Positions 25,427 to 34,540 are shown, counted from the stretch's first letter. The stretch is DNA of 64,000 nt from Virgibacillus salexigens (GCF_014905415.1 NZ_BNEO01000001.1:930001-994000); one strand, 5' to 3'. Translations and numbers: made by a program. Notes: a model not told the origin generated them from the letters alone.

Positions 25427-27685
25427 TTACTGATTTAATCTTCGATACTCGCCGGGAGTAACACCTATTAACTTCTTAAATTTCCGTGTGAAATTAGCTA
25501 CATCTTTATACCCTACTGCTACCACAATATCCTTTATTGGATGTTGTGTTTCCTTTAACTGTTTTTTTACGTTCTCCATCCGTAATTCTTGTACATACTG
25601 TGTGAATGTAGCTCCAGTTTGTTCTTTTATAAACCTACTAAGATAAGATACAGATAGTTTAAATTCAAGTGCTACATTCTCCAATGACAGCTCATATAAT
25701 TGATAATTTTCATTTATATAGTTTAAAATATCATTTCTTAATTGGTCATTATGACTTTTTTTCTTCCTCTCTACTTCATGACAAATTTCAACAACTAAAC
25801 TTTCAAGCTTTTGATGCAGCTGTTCCATCGAATGAAAGTCGACAATACGGTTAAAATCTTTTATTAAATGACTTAAACCAATTTCAGAGATTGTCTTAAC
25901 GGTCGTATTAATTACATCAAAACAAATACATTTTAGCACCTGTATAGAGCAGTCATTATGAGCTAGTTTCGAAAAAATTTGATGCAACGTTTCAATTGCG
26001 ACTATTTTATCTCCTTGTTTAATACTTTGAATCAGCTTTATTTGTTCTTCCTTTGGATAGCCAAGCGACTGTTCAGTCTCCACACTGATGTCTGCAAAGT
26101 AAATTACACTACCTGGCGGATTTATAAATTTATACTCTATCGTTGCCAAAGCTTCTATATAGGAGCGGTTAATCTGAGACTTCTTTGTATATACAGTCCC
26201 TACTCCTATCGTAGGTTCCTTTATAGTGAAATTCTTCATATATTGCTGCATTTCTAAAATAAGTTTCTTTTGCTGCTCACTAGGGTCTTTTATGTTTCTA
26301 TCCATACTAATAATCATTGCCATGGCATCGTTATAAAGTAAATCAATACCATGAGCACTGGCTTTATCAAATGATAAATTGGATAATTTCCCAAAAAGTT
26401 TTTCTCTTTCTTTTATATTTCCTTCTTTAAACAACCCCTTATCGAAATATACGATACCGACAAAATAGTAGCCTTGCTCCATGTGTATATGCAGTGCATC
26501 TAATATGACATCAATTTCACCATTATTTGAAATACTTCCTTTTAATAACTTTACAAAAACCTGATCCCTTGCAAATGGTTTTTGCATATACATCGTTTCG
26601 TTCAATGTTTGATGATCTTCAAATGCACTGGTAATAGTTTTTCTAATGGTTTCTAGTTCATTCCTACCTTCGAACTCTCTATTCCCGTTTTTTCCCTTCC
26701 TCGTAATTTCAACAATATTTCGAATTGGTTTGTATTGATTCTTCCCGATTAAAACAGCCAGTATAAAACCTATTATTAGTAGAATGATAAGCATCCCTAA
26801 GATTAGTAGGGTCGTATTATCCAGACGTTTAAAAAATTGATTGGTATCCATAAGCGTAATGAATTTCCAATTACTTATTTCTGATTCTACCGATACAATA
26901 GAATAATCTTTCCCATTTACATCTAAACTGCTTATGCCATGCTTTCTTACGGAATCGAAGTCAACTTCATTCTCTTGAATGAAGTCATCATTAATACTAG
27001 AAGCAATTACTTGGTTATCTTCATTAACAATATAAGCATTCCCTTTAAAATCACCTAAAATATTTTCTATTAGATCTGTCATGTTACTTTCTTTAATTAA
27101 ATACATGACCGTTCCATATGGACTAGGGTTTCCAGGGGCTATTGGAAACAAATAGGCAATCATATTCTTATGTTCATCATCATTGATAACTACATGTTTT
27201 ATTGGCTTTATGAAGGGCAATGGTGTATGTAAATCCTTCATGAAATCTTTCTTTTCCCACTTATTAAAATGATATTTATTATTTAGTAAAGCATCAAATG
27301 AATAAGAACCACTAGTAGAATAAATTCGTTCATTATTATGATAGTAAATAAATAACTCCTCTATAATAGAACTGTTGGCTTTGTATTTCCTCAATTCATC
27401 AATTGCTTCCCCGCTATAATAATCATGGCTAAACATATAAGGGGTTAGCCTTGGGTCATAAGAGATTCTAGCTGCTAATGTCTCTAATTCTTTCATGCGT
27501 TCATTTGTTATATTTTCTACTTGCTCTAATTTATTAATATTAGCTTGTTCTATTTCTTCCCGTAAGTTTGCAACTGAATTATAATAAATGATCATACTCA
27601 TAATTAGAAAAGGCACTAGAAATACTAGCAGATAGGATATAATATATTTATACAACAAACGGGATTTATTCCTTTTTCTCCACAT
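25427..27685 (-). CDS. Membrane-bound AraC family regulator (YtdP/YesS type)
   Basis: A 752-residue regulator with a membrane segment near residues 12-35, an extracytoplasmic sensor part (about 40-285), a second segment (LLILGMLIILLIIGFILAVL, about 295-315), a middle cytoplasmic region and a C-terminal AraC DNA-binding domain. That domain is seen as ENVALEFKLSVSYLSRFIKE and IKDIVVAVGYKDVANFTRKF with the GVTPGEYRR ending. Such proteins sense external sugars and activate neighbouring LplABC-type importers, so it probably controls the mannosidase/fucosidase block. GGGGGGGAAACG precedes the ATG. It is 15 bp after the YesL-like gene, so the two are co-transcribed. Confidence 0.92.
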   Translation of the reverse strand: MWRKRNKSRLLYKYIISYLLVFLVPFLIMSMIIYYNSVANLREEIEQANINKLEQVENITNERMKELETLAARISYDPRLTPYMFSHDYYSGEAIDELRKYKANSSIIEELFIYYHNNERIYSTSGSYSFDALLNNKYHFNKWEKKDFMKDLHTPLPFIKPIKHVVINDDEHKNMIAYLFPIAPGNPSPYGTVMYLIKESNMTDLIENILGDFKGNAYIVNEDNQVIASSINDDFIQENEVDFDSVRKHGISSLDVNGKDYSIVSVESEISNWKFITLMDTNQFFKRLDNTTLLILGMLIILLIIGFILAVLIGKNQYKPIRNIVEITRKGKNGNREFEGRNELETIRKTITSAFEDHQTLNETMYMQKPFARDQVFVKLLKGSISNNGEIDVILDALHIHMEQGYYFVGIVYFDKGLFKEGNIKEREKLFGKLSNLSFDKASAHGIDLLYNDAMAMIISMDRNIKDPSEQQKKLILEMQQYMKNFTIKEPTIGVGTVYTKKSQINRSYIEALATIEYKFINPPGSVIYFADISVETEQSLGYPKEEQIKLIQSIKQGDKIVAIETLHQIFSKLAHNDCSIQVLKCICFDVINTTVKTISEIGLSHLIKDFNRIVDFHSMEQLHQKLESLVVEICHEVERKKKSHNDQLRNDILNYINENYQLYELSLENVALEFKLSVSYLSRFIKEQTGATFTQYVQELRMENVKKQLKETQHPIKDIVVAVGYKDVANFTRKFKKLIGVTPGEYRRLNQ

Positions 27686-27700
27686 CGTTTCCCCCCCTGC

Positions 27701-28321
27701 CTATTCATTCGTCTGCTTCTTCTCTACTAGTACACATGCCCGTTTGGCTAACCACATCAGAGGAGTAGCAATTATTGATGAACCCGCAAAAAATAACATG
27801 ATTGGTAGATAACTAAAAAAATAGAAGAGTAATATTAAACTAATAATCATTGCTATTGTTTCTAACGGCTGTGCCAAAGCTATTAGAAAGGCTTGTTTGA
27901 CGTATTGGTGAAACTTTAGGTTATAGCGTGAAAGGATAGGGAAAATGTATAGAAGTATAATAATATAAAAAGAACTAATAATTAATAATAGACTATGTAA
28001 ATAAAAGGATTGAATGTAATCATGAGAAATGGAGATATCAAAGTATAGAAATCCTCCTATTAATAATAAGACGACCCCCAAACCATTACTTACTTTAAAT
28101 TTTTCTTTATAAATGCTAAAAAAATGTTTCATGGTTGGCTTATCAATATCCCTTTCAGACCAACTATGTAGTATTGCAAACAGAGCAGTAGTAGCTGGTG
28201 TAATACCGAATATAACGAAACCTAACGCTGTAAATAGAAGCCATAGAAAATGTAAGTAAGCAACTTTATACAACCAGTTACCAAAATCATAAAGTAGCTT
28301 TATAAAACCATGTAAGAGCAT
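27701..28321 (-). CDS. YesL family (DUF624) membrane protein
   Basis: A 206-residue protein with about five hydrophobic segments, beginning LHGFIKLLYDFGNWLYKVAY and containing GITPATTALFAILHSW, the DUF624 signature. The family has no proven function, but it often neighbours LplABC importers and AraC sensors, as here. AAAAAGGGGGGAT precedes the ATG, and a cre-like site lies 19-32 bp further up. It heads a two-gene unit with the AraC regulator, so catabolite control of this unit would set the whole block. Confidence 0.88.
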   Translation of the reverse strand: MLLHGFIKLLYDFGNWLYKVAYLHFLWLLFTALGFVIFGITPATTALFAILHSWSERDIDKPTMKHFFSIYKEKFKVSNGLGVVLLLIGGFLYFDISISHDYIQSFYLHSLLLIISSFYIIILLYIFPILSRYNLKFHQYVKQAFLIALAQPLETIAMIISLILLFYFFSYLPIMLFFAGSSIIATPLMWLAKRACVLVEKKQTNE

Positions 28322-28339
28322 CAGTTTATCCCCCCTTTT

Positions 28340-28353
28340 TGAAAACGCTTTCT
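28340..28353. promoter_or_regulatory. cre site (CcpA) before the YesL-AraC operon
   Basis: TGAAAACGCTTTCT differs from the ideal palindromic cre TGAAARCGYTTTCA at one end base. It lies just upstream of the ribosome binding site of the YesL-like gene, where CcpA would block transcription when glucose is present. Confidence 0.6.
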
Positions 28354-28447
28354 TTTATGTTTAGAAAAATACTTTGCTAAAGGTAAATTAGTAGGTTTTC
28401 TCCATTATTATATCATACAAAATTTCTCATTTATTAACATATTTAAA

Positions 28448-28481
28448 AATAAGACTTAATTATCAGAAATTAAGTCTTATT
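28448..28481 (-). terminator. Terminator after the clan GH-A glycosidase
   Basis: A 13-bp perfect stem (AATAAGACTTAAT and complement) around an 8-nt loop, followed on the minus strand by TTTTAAATAT. It is 13 bp after the stop. Confidence 0.8.
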
Positions 28482-28493
28482 CCATCATTTCCT

Positions 28494-31400
28494 TTAGATT
28501 CCCGTTGATACAGCCACTTCTTTCGGCCGATATACCGATATTATCTGACCGTTTTTGTCTGTAGAAAACATCACGATACGTTCTGATTGCAATAGGAATG
28601 AATAGTTTTGTTTTGTTAATTGGTCCGTAATGGCAACTTTCACATCCCTAGAGAATTCAGAGACAAATATAAATAAATTTCCGGTTTCAAACGATAACTT
28701 TCTTCCATAAATCCCTGGGAAATCACCTTCTTTCCAATAGAATTCAGGAGAAATCCCAATTTGTTCAATAACATAGGAGTACAATGCAGCTAATGGTTCG
28801 CTGCGTTCATTTAATTCCATTGGTAATCCACACCAAAATAATCTCCCTTTTCCCATTTGATACGTATTTACATCATTGGTGTATTTCTCTGTATTCACCT
28901 CTTTCATGGATTCAGCAATTCTGTCTTTTCCAAAGGCAGCAAAATACTGCTTTCCTTCTAGTTGAAAGACTTCTTCCCGGACAAGATTGGTTATTGTTGT
29001 TTCTCCTACTGTAGCCATCATTCGTTCGGTATTCTTCCAATAAGCATTTATATTAATTGGCCCTGTAAATAGCAAGTTGACTTCATTATTTTTAACAATC
29101 TCTACGATTTGATTAAGTGCCGTTGTACTAAAATTATGTGGACTTGGTACGATAATTAATTTAGGAATAGCCGTCGTTAATTCCGATAAATGATATTCAC
29201 TAATAGCTCGAAATGGAATATTCATTTCATAAGCTAATGTTCGCGTTAATTTTGTCGTTGACTGTACAGAAAATCTACGATTGGAAAAATCGTTGGAATA
29301 TGGATATACAACTACAATATCTTCTAATTTTCTTTTTTTAAAAAGATCTCTGATATTATTTATGAATTCGCCAAAATCATAGGATACATTTACTTCTGGT
29401 TTTTCAGTACCATCAGCTCGTATTGCCCCAATATTTGACTCATTAATATTATTCATATAATAATTCGTATTCCACAGCCATTGAACTGCACCTGCGCCAC
29501 CAGTCGAAAAAGCATATGCATATTTTCTCTCTAAGATATTTCTTAGTTCTTCTTCACTTCTTTTAGCACGATTATCAGGGGTTTCAACATACATAATTCC
29601 AGTTTCCTGAATAAGGTTAGGTTTCGTAAGTGTTTTTGAGAAAATCCCATCCCAAATCAGGTCATCCAAAAGCCACCATGTATGATTCGTCGTATAATTA
29701 ACAGAATCACTATAAAATAGAGGAGAAGGCCTAAGTCCCCCTAGTGCTTCATCTTGACCTACCGTAATAAGTTGATTGGTTGCTAGTTGTTTAATCGAAT
29801 ATGTTAATTCCCGTACCCAATTATTATGCATATCCATGGTATACAACGTATAATCTAACCACTTCATCCCCCTTTTTCCAGTTATCATATCTCGAATACT
29901 GAAATTGATTTCTGACGATTCGGGAGGATCGATTGCTTGAAAAGAAGGCAAATCTTCTTCGGTTACATTCCACCTTTCCCGAAGCTTACTAATGGACCGA
30001 TGACGATTTTTTAGCCATGCTTGATAATTCTTCCGATCAAATGAATCATGCAGCGACTTAGGTCCTGCAAATGGCCTTTTCGGATCAAACAAAGACGGTT
30101 CATTAATCAAATCCCAATTAATATTCGTCGTTTCAATATGTCTGGATACAATAGAGGTAATAAATCGCTTTTGCGCATGAATGCTTCTAGGGTCTAAATA
30201 TGGATTATCACCCTCCCATGCTTCTGGAGTGAAAGTGAAGAACGTGAATGTTACTTCTAATTCATGTTTCTTTGCGCATAAGATGAATGCATCTATAGCA
30301 CGTAAAATTCCTTCATCCATGTGCCCATCGATAAACATCATATGGCGCCATCCCGTCCATAATCCTGTCCGAATATAGTTGATACCAGCACGCTTCATAT
30401 GGGCCATATCCTGATCCCACATATGTGGGTTCGGTAAAAATAAGTAATAACGAGCAACATCAGATGTCATATATGTCATTCCTACAATTGGCATTGGTCG
30501 TCCATCTTTTATAAAATAGTCACGCTCACAAGTTAATGGTTCCCCTTCTGCTAAGAGTCGCTTGTCCATTCCCCAAAAACCTTGTTGAAGAACTCTTGTC
30601 TCCCCTTTTTCTGACTCAGTAATACAGGTTAGCTCATACAAACCAGGTTCTATATCGATGGGGAGTATAAATGAATGATTTCTTTGCAGCTCCGTAACAT
30701 TAATTCTCATAAACTTAGAATATAGAAGTTCATTATTTTTATAGATCTTAAATGACGTGGTCCATGCTATCGCACCCTCGATAAATGATTGCGATTGTAA
30801 ATAAACAATCGGACGCTCCCCATTCTCATAAGAAGCGTAGTTCGTTTTTAAATGAAATTCGGTTACCTTCCTATTCGAATAGGAAATTAAATCTTCCAAT
30901 AATTCGAAGCCTAATTCAGTCCAAAATTGTTTTTGTATTTTTTGATTGATAAATATCCATCGACCGCCTGCAAAACTTCCATTTGTGTTTTCAATTAATA
31001 CACTAGGAGCAGTAACATTTCTACCATTGCTCGTAACTCCTTGAACCAATGGGTAAATACCTGCATCCATTGGTCCGGCTGAACCCATTTCTGCAGAAAT
31101 GGAGCTTGTCTTGGTAACATGTAAGATAAAATTGTATGTATCCTGAATTGAAAATAATGTATCTTTACCCTTAAATATCGGAATATTTTGGTTATATGCT
31201 AATTTTTTCACATTTTCCGAACGAACGCTTAAGGCTTCATGAATATTCAGTTGCTGATGATAAGCAGTCTGCTCTGCTTCCTTCTGCCACTCTCCATTTT
31301 TGATAATACAAGGAATTCGAAAGGGGATCCCTCCCAAGTGAATGAATCCATTTCCAGACTTAAAATAGGTATAAATTGATTTCCAAGCTTGTTTTGGAAA

Positions 31401-31574
31401 ATAGGAACCATGTAAGTTAATAAAACAAGTAACTTTATTATTATCAAAAGCTTCCTTTAAACAACATGCGTTTACGACTGTACTCGTTTTCTTTAGTTGA
31501 TATAAGAAATATGAGCTTGGCCGTTCCCCATCAAAAGGAAAAAAAGGATCATAAAAAATTAGCGTTTCCGACAT
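28494..31574 (-). CDS. Large clan GH-A glycoside hydrolase, family uncertain (beta-galactosidase-like)
   Basis: A 1026-residue protein. An N-terminal part (1-230) contains a cut-down class I amidotransferase-like sheet (KSGNGFIHLGGIP), then a beta-sandwich to about 350. The TIM barrel runs from DYFIKDGRPMPIVGMTYMTS, with the likely acid/base Glu in INWDLINEPSLFD and the nucleophile Glu in PNLIQETGIMYV, followed by a GH42-like C-terminal domain (DIVVVYPYSNDFSNRR). This order recalls GH42/GH35/GH5-type enzymes but fits no family that I recognise with certainty. No signal peptide, so cytoplasmic. AGGGGGATATT precedes the ATG; a CAAACGTTTG dyad lies 150 bp upstream. Probably acts on the same imported glycan as its neighbours. 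Confidence 0.8.
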   Translation of the reverse strand: MSETLIFYDPFFPFDGERPSSYFLYQLKKTSTVVNACCLKEAFDNNKVTCFINLHGSYFPKQAWKSIYTYFKSGNGFIHLGGIPFRIPCIIKNGEWQKEAEQTAYHQQLNIHEALSVRSENVKKLAYNQNIPIFKGKDTLFSIQDTYNFILHVTKTSSISAEMGSAGPMDAGIYPLVQGVTSNGRNVTAPSVLIENTNGSFAGGRWIFINQKIQKQFWTELGFELLEDLISYSNRKVTEFHLKTNYASYENGERPIVYLQSQSFIEGAIAWTTSFKIYKNNELLYSKFMRINVTELQRNHSFILPIDIEPGLYELTCITESEKGETRVLQQGFWGMDKRLLAEGEPLTCERDYFIKDGRPMPIVGMTYMTSDVARYYLFLPNPHMWDQDMAHMKRAGINYIRTGLWTGWRHMMFIDGHMDEGILRAIDAFILCAKKHELEVTFTFFTFTPEAWEGDNPYLDPRSIHAQKRFITSIVSRHIETTNINWDLINEPSLFDPKRPFAGPKSLHDSFDRKNYQAWLKNRHRSISKLRERWNVTEEDLPSFQAIDPPESSEINFSIRDMITGKRGMKWLDYTLYTMDMHNNWVRELTYSIKQLATNQLITVGQDEALGGLRPSPLFYSDSVNYTTNHTWWLLDDLIWDGIFSKTLTKPNLIQETGIMYVETPDNRAKRSEEELRNILERKYAYAFSTGGAGAVQWLWNTNYYMNNINESNIGAIRADGTEKPEVNVSYDFGEFINNIRDLFKKRKLEDIVVVYPYSNDFSNRRFSVQSTTKLTRTLAYEMNIPFRAISEYHLSELTTAIPKLIIVPSPHNFSTTALNQIVEIVKNNEVNLLFTGPININAYWKNTERMMATVGETTITNLVREEVFQLEGKQYFAAFGKDRIAESMKEVNTEKYTNDVNTYQMGKGRLFWCGLPMELNERSEPLAALYSYVIEQIGISPEFYWKEGDFPGIYGRKLSFETGNLFIFVSEFSRDVKVAITDQLTKQNYSFLLQSERIVMFSTDKNGQIISVYRPKEVAVSTGI

Positions 31575-31724
31575 AATATCCCCCTACCTTAATGTATTAT
31601 GTAGCTAGCTTACTTTGTTTAAATAAAGCCGTAAATATGTCATTTTTTATCTCTATGTCATTCTTTACCTATACACCTAAATGATAATTAACATGTTATT
31701 TTACTAGTACAAATAATAGTTGTT

Positions 31725-31734
31725 CAAACGTTTG
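31725..31734. promoter_or_regulatory. Possible operator upstream of the GH-A glycosidase
   Basis: Perfect 10-bp palindrome CAAACGTTTG, about 150 bp before the gene start. It has the CG-centred look of LacI-family operators but differs from the GAAACGTTTC sites at 3386-3522 in the outer base pair. Confidence 0.3.
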
Positions 31735-31764
31735 TTTATCTTTTAAAACCCCAATAATAACACT

Positions 31765-31798
31765 ATGTACCCCCATTTGAAGAAAATAGAGGGTACAT
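31765..31798 (-). terminator. Likely terminator after the YvrJ gene
   Basis: Arms ATGTACCC and GGGTACAT around an 18-nt spacer. It lies 23 bp past the stop of the YvrJ gene on the minus strand. The T tail is weak. Confidence 0.45.
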
Positions 31799-31820
31799 TA
31801 GTGAGAATGCTTTCCTTTTA

Positions 31821-31955
31821 TTATTTCAAACGATCTGGCAATGCATGAATGGATTCAATTAGAACATTTAATTTCCCCTCAATACGATGCAACAGATAGA
31901 AAGTTACCGCAATTGGAAAACCCACTTCCGTCATAAATGGGACCCATGTCTCCAT
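31821..31955 (-). CDS. yvrJ: YvrJ family small protein
   Basis: A 44-residue protein, METWVPFMTEVGFPIAVTFY followed by LLHRIEGKLNVLIESIHALP. This is the YvrJ family pattern: one membrane-spanning helix with a short charged tail. Its role is unknown. The start at 31955 has AAGGAGGAGAATAAGGGC upstream; a longer reading to 32003 runs back through a terminator stem and is not real. It follows the DUF2922 gene, with a terminator hairpin in between. Confidence 0.8.
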   Translation of the reverse strand: METWVPFMTEVGFPIAVTFYLLHRIEGKLNVLIESIHALPDRLK

Positions 31956-31983
31956 GCCCTTATTCTCCTCCTTTTTAATAAAA

Positions 31984-32010
31984 TAGACCGGAAGCCAAGC
32001 CACCGGTCTA
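31984..32010 (-). terminator. Terminator inside the three small-gene set
   Basis: Arms TAGACCGG and CCGGTCTA around an 11-nt loop, with TTTTATT following on the minus strand. It sits between the DUF2922 stop and the YvrJ ribosome binding site, so YvrJ would be made only by read-through or from its own start point. Confidence 0.7.
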
Positions 32011-32026
32011 CCTGTTATGCATTCAT

Positions 32027-32245
32027 TTATACGTCAAGATCAATTTCTTCTACAACACGCTCAACAATTCTTGCACTCTTCTTTGCAACAAGATCTCCCC
32101 CACTTGAAGTGAACGCATTTTGAGCAATGACCTGTTCCATTGCTGTATTCACATCAACGGAATTAGCTGGCTCAACTGGATGATCAATGCTATACGTGAC
32201 TGTTTTACCTTCCACATTTTCAAACTTCAATTCGAGCTTTTTCAA
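32027..32245 (-). CDS. DUF2922 family protein
   Basis: A 72-residue protein starting KKLELKFENVEGKTVTYSID, the DUF2922 pattern, with a late KKSARIVERVVEEIDLDV. No signal peptide or membrane segment. The start is TTG, preceded by GGGGGAG. It is 32 bp after the DUF1659 gene; the two families usually occur together in Bacillaceae. The function is not known. Confidence 0.85.
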   Translation of the reverse strand: MKKLELKFENVEGKTVTYSIDHPVEPANSVDVNTAMEQVIAQNAFTSSGGDLVAKKSARIVERVVEEIDLDV

Positions 32246-32277
32246 CTTGACTCCCCCTTCCCTTTTGGTTTTTTCCG

Positions 32278-32502
32278 TTATTCTGCCAAAATTTCCGATG
32301 TGTCTTTACGTTCAACCACCTCAAGTGGTAACTGTTGCAGGTTAGTAAAAGCCTCAGCGATGATATAAAGTTGTTCCGCAGTTGCAGCAGTTTTGACATT
32401 ATTAAAGCTCTTTGTTTTGGTAACCATTTTTCCTGTGCTTTCATTGATACCATTGTCAAAGACCAACCACAATGAAGAATTGGTTAATTGAGAACTCGCC
32501 AT
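32278..32502 (-). CDS. DUF1659 family protein
   Basis: A 74-residue protein with LTNSSLWLVFDNGINESTGK and TKSFNNVKTAATAEQLYIIA, the DUF1659 pattern. Soluble, no known function. GAGGGAGGTGATTAC gives a near-ideal ribosome binding site. First gene of the DUF1659, DUF2922, YvrJ set, divergent from an LCP gene. Confidence 0.87.
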   Translation of the reverse strand: MASSQLTNSSLWLVFDNGINESTGKMVTKTKSFNNVKTAATAEQLYIIAEAFTNLQQLPLEVVERKDTSEILAE

Positions 32503-32575
32503 GTAATCACCTCCCTCTAGCCTTACAATCGAAAGAAGTTAACGTAAAGTGGCAAATTCTCAAAATACTTTTGCA

Positions 32576-32604
32576 TTTACGAATAGAATTTTTAATAGTA
32601 AAAT
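32576..32604 (+). promoter_or_regulatory. Promoter of first LCP gene
   Basis: TTTACG, 17 nt, TAAAAT, ending 33 bp before the GTG start. The same hexamers and spacing, plus AATA after the -35 and TAG before the -10, occur before the second LCP gene at 34541-34569. Confidence 0.5.
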
Positions 32605-32637
32605 AATGATTAGTATAATAGATGAGGTGTAAACATA

Positions 32638-33699
32638 GTGTTTGTCGAAAATCAACGAATGGGGAAGCGAAAACAGGAGAAGAGACGCAAACGAAGAAAA
32701 CTGCTCATATATGCGGGAATCCCCCTCACACTAATTATAATAGCTGTTCTTTCCTATGGATATCATATTTATTCTACTGCACAAGATACTGCAGATGACT
32801 CCTATCAAAAAGTCGGTCGAGAAAATGAACAATCCCAATTGCGTCATACAGCTGTAAATCCAATTGAAGATAATGTATCCGTGCTTATTATCGGGGTAGA
32901 TGACAGTGAAAACAGAGGATACAATGAAAAAAGCAGATCGGATGCATTATTATTAGCAACATTTAATAAAGAAGAAAACAGCGTGAAATTACTTAGTATC
33001 CCCCGAGACTCCTATGTTAATGTTCCAGAATACGGTTATACCAAGATTAATCATGCCCATTTTATTGGTGGCCCGAAGAAAACGATGGAGACTGTGGAAA
33101 AATTCATGAATATACCTGTTGATTATTATCTTCGAGTAAATTTTGAAGCGTTTATAGAAGTAGTCGATTCCTTAGGTGGAATTGAATATGATGTGCCCTT
33201 TCAAATGAGGGAAATGGATTCGAATGATAATCAAAATGCCATTCAGTTAAGCCCTGGCCTCCAACAATTAAATGGGGAAGAAACACTAGCACTTGCAAGA
33301 AGCCGTAAATATGATAGTGATGTTGAACGTGGTAAAAGACAACAAGAAATTATTAAAACCATTGTAAAAGAAGCCGCTTCTGCATCTTCTATTTTTAAAC
33401 TAGACGATCTTATTCAAGCAGTTGGAAGTAATTTAAAGACCAATCTCTCCTTTGATGAAATGAAAAGTTTTATGAGTTACGGGATGAATACGGATCTAGT
33501 AATGAATACTGTTAACTTTGAAGGAACCGGTGGAAAATTAGACGATGGTCTCTGGTATTATCAAGTAGATCAAACGAGTAGAACAGCGATCGAGAATGAA
33601 TTACGGACACATTTAGACCTGTCCACTTCAAATGCTGAACAATCAGAATACAATAGTACAACGGATGAGGCAATGTCTAATTCAACTACGAACAATTAA
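32638..33699 (+). CDS. LytR-CpsA-Psr (LCP) family cell-wall glycopolymer ligase (first copy)
   Basis: A 353-residue LCP protein. A very basic N-terminus is followed by one membrane segment (about residues 24-44), then the extracellular LCP domain. Conserved landmarks are SVLIIGVDDSENRG, the arginine in SRSDALLLATF, LLSIPRDSYVNVP, KINHAHFIGGP and the late ALARSRKYDSDVERGKRQQ. LCP enzymes move teichoic acid or polysaccharide from undecaprenyl carrier to peptidoglycan. The GTG at 32638 is 8 nt after GAGGTG. The C-terminus is Asn/Ser/Thr-rich. It is about 55-60 percent similar by eye to the copy at 34669. Confidence 0.93.
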   Translation: MFVENQRMGKRKQEKRRKRRKLLIYAGIPLTLIIIAVLSYGYHIYSTAQDTADDSYQKVGRENEQSQLRHTAVNPIEDNVSVLIIGVDDSENRGYNEKSRSDALLLATFNKEENSVKLLSIPRDSYVNVPEYGYTKINHAHFIGGPKKTMETVEKFMNIPVDYYLRVNFEAFIEVVDSLGGIEYDVPFQMREMDSNDNQNAIQLSPGLQQLNGEETLALARSRKYDSDVERGKRQQEIIKTIVKEAASASSIFKLDDLIQAVGSNLKTNLSFDEMKSFMSYGMNTDLVMNTVNFEGTGGKLDDGLWYYQVDQTSRTAIENELRTHLDLSTSNAEQSEYNSTTDEAMSNSTTNN

Positions 33700-33705
33700 T
33701 AAAAA

Positions 33706-33734
33706 TAAGCGTGGCTAGTGAAAAGCCACGCTTA
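33706..33734. terminator. Bidirectional terminator between LCP and TagA genes
   Basis: Arms TAAGCGTGGCT and AGCCACGCTTA around a 7-nt loop, between convergent genes. Confidence 0.85.
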
Positions 33735-33735
33735 G

Positions 33736-34470
33736 TTAATACCTTCTCGAGTAAATTCGCAACATAAATTCCAGTACTGTTAGAATTCGTTTAAAGCGAA
33801 ATGGTTGCTTTAACAATCGATACAACCATTCCAAGTTAAGATCGACCCACATTTGAGGAGCACGCTTCACCTCTCCCGCTAATACGTCAAAGACACCACC
33901 AATTCCCATAAATAATCCTTTATCAAATTTATCTTTATGTTTTACGATCCATTGCTCTTGTTTTGGTGAACCTAATGCTACAAAGATCATATCAGGTTGA
34001 CTTTCCTTAATAGATTGAGCAAATGTTTCATCCTCAATATCGATATAGCCATGATGGTGTCCTGCAATTGTAATATTGGGGTAAGTTTTTTTTACTTCAG
34101 ATACAGCCTTATAATTAATTTCTTCCTTCGCTCCTAAAAAATAGCAGCTTAGCCCTTGTTCATTCGCATAATTTAATAAGTCAAGCGTTAATTCATATCC
34201 AGTAACCCGTTCTTGCAACGGCTGCCGCTGATATTGAGCTGCCTTTAATATGCCTACACCATCCGGAACGATATAATTGGCAGCCTGTATAATTTGTCGA
34301 TACGAATCGTTTTCTCTTGCCTTCATAACAATTTCTGGATTTGCAGTTACTACAAAACACTTCTGTTGGCGATTTAAATGAGGGATTAAGTGATGGGTTA
34401 CAAATTCATCCCTCGTTGTACTAATAAAGGGAATATCCATAATTGTAACGGTACTCTCAAAATGCTTCAT
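33736..34470 (-). CDS. tagA: TagA/WecG family N-acetylmannosaminyltransferase (first copy)
   Basis: A 244-residue GT26 enzyme. FVVTANPEIVMKARENDSYR, IVPDGVGILKAAQ, ERVTGYELTLDLL and FVALGSPKQEQWI are the family signatures. In Bacillus, TagA adds ManNAc to undecaprenyl-PP-GlcNAc to complete the linkage unit of wall teichoic acid. The chosen ATG (34470) gives MKHFESTVTIMDIPFI, matching the length and start of the paralogue at 60176; earlier ATGs lack a binding site. It lies alone between two LCP genes on the other strand. Two TagA genes suggest two wall polymers. Confidence 0.93.
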   Translation of the reverse strand: MKHFESTVTIMDIPFISTTRDEFVTHHLIPHLNRQQKCFVVTANPEIVMKARENDSYRQIIQAANYIVPDGVGILKAAQYQRQPLQERVTGYELTLDLLNYANEQGLSCYFLGAKEEINYKAVSEVKKTYPNITIAGHHHGYIDIEDETFAQSIKESQPDMIFVALGSPKQEQWIVKHKDKFDKGLFMGIGGVFDVLAGEVKRAPQMWVDLNLEWLYRLLKQPFRFKRILTVLEFMLRIYSRRY

Positions 34471-34540
34471 TCCTATGCAACCTTTCATGTGCGATAAACG
34501 TCTATTCAATAGAGCTTACAGAATTGTAATATACATGTTA

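Noticed and set aside
25980-25996. CAACGTTTCAATTG, resembling the LacI operators
   Set aside because: It lies deep in the AraC regulator coding sequence and is only a partial dyad; likely chance.
28715-28735. TCCCTGGGAAATC, similar to the palindromic element at 11796 and 15411
   Set aside because: It lacks the TGTCGA part and codes for conserved protein residues in the GH-A gene.
31956-32003. Longer YvrJ reading starting at 32003
   Set aside because: The extra 16 codons lie over the terminator and ribosome binding site; the start at 31955 matches the family.
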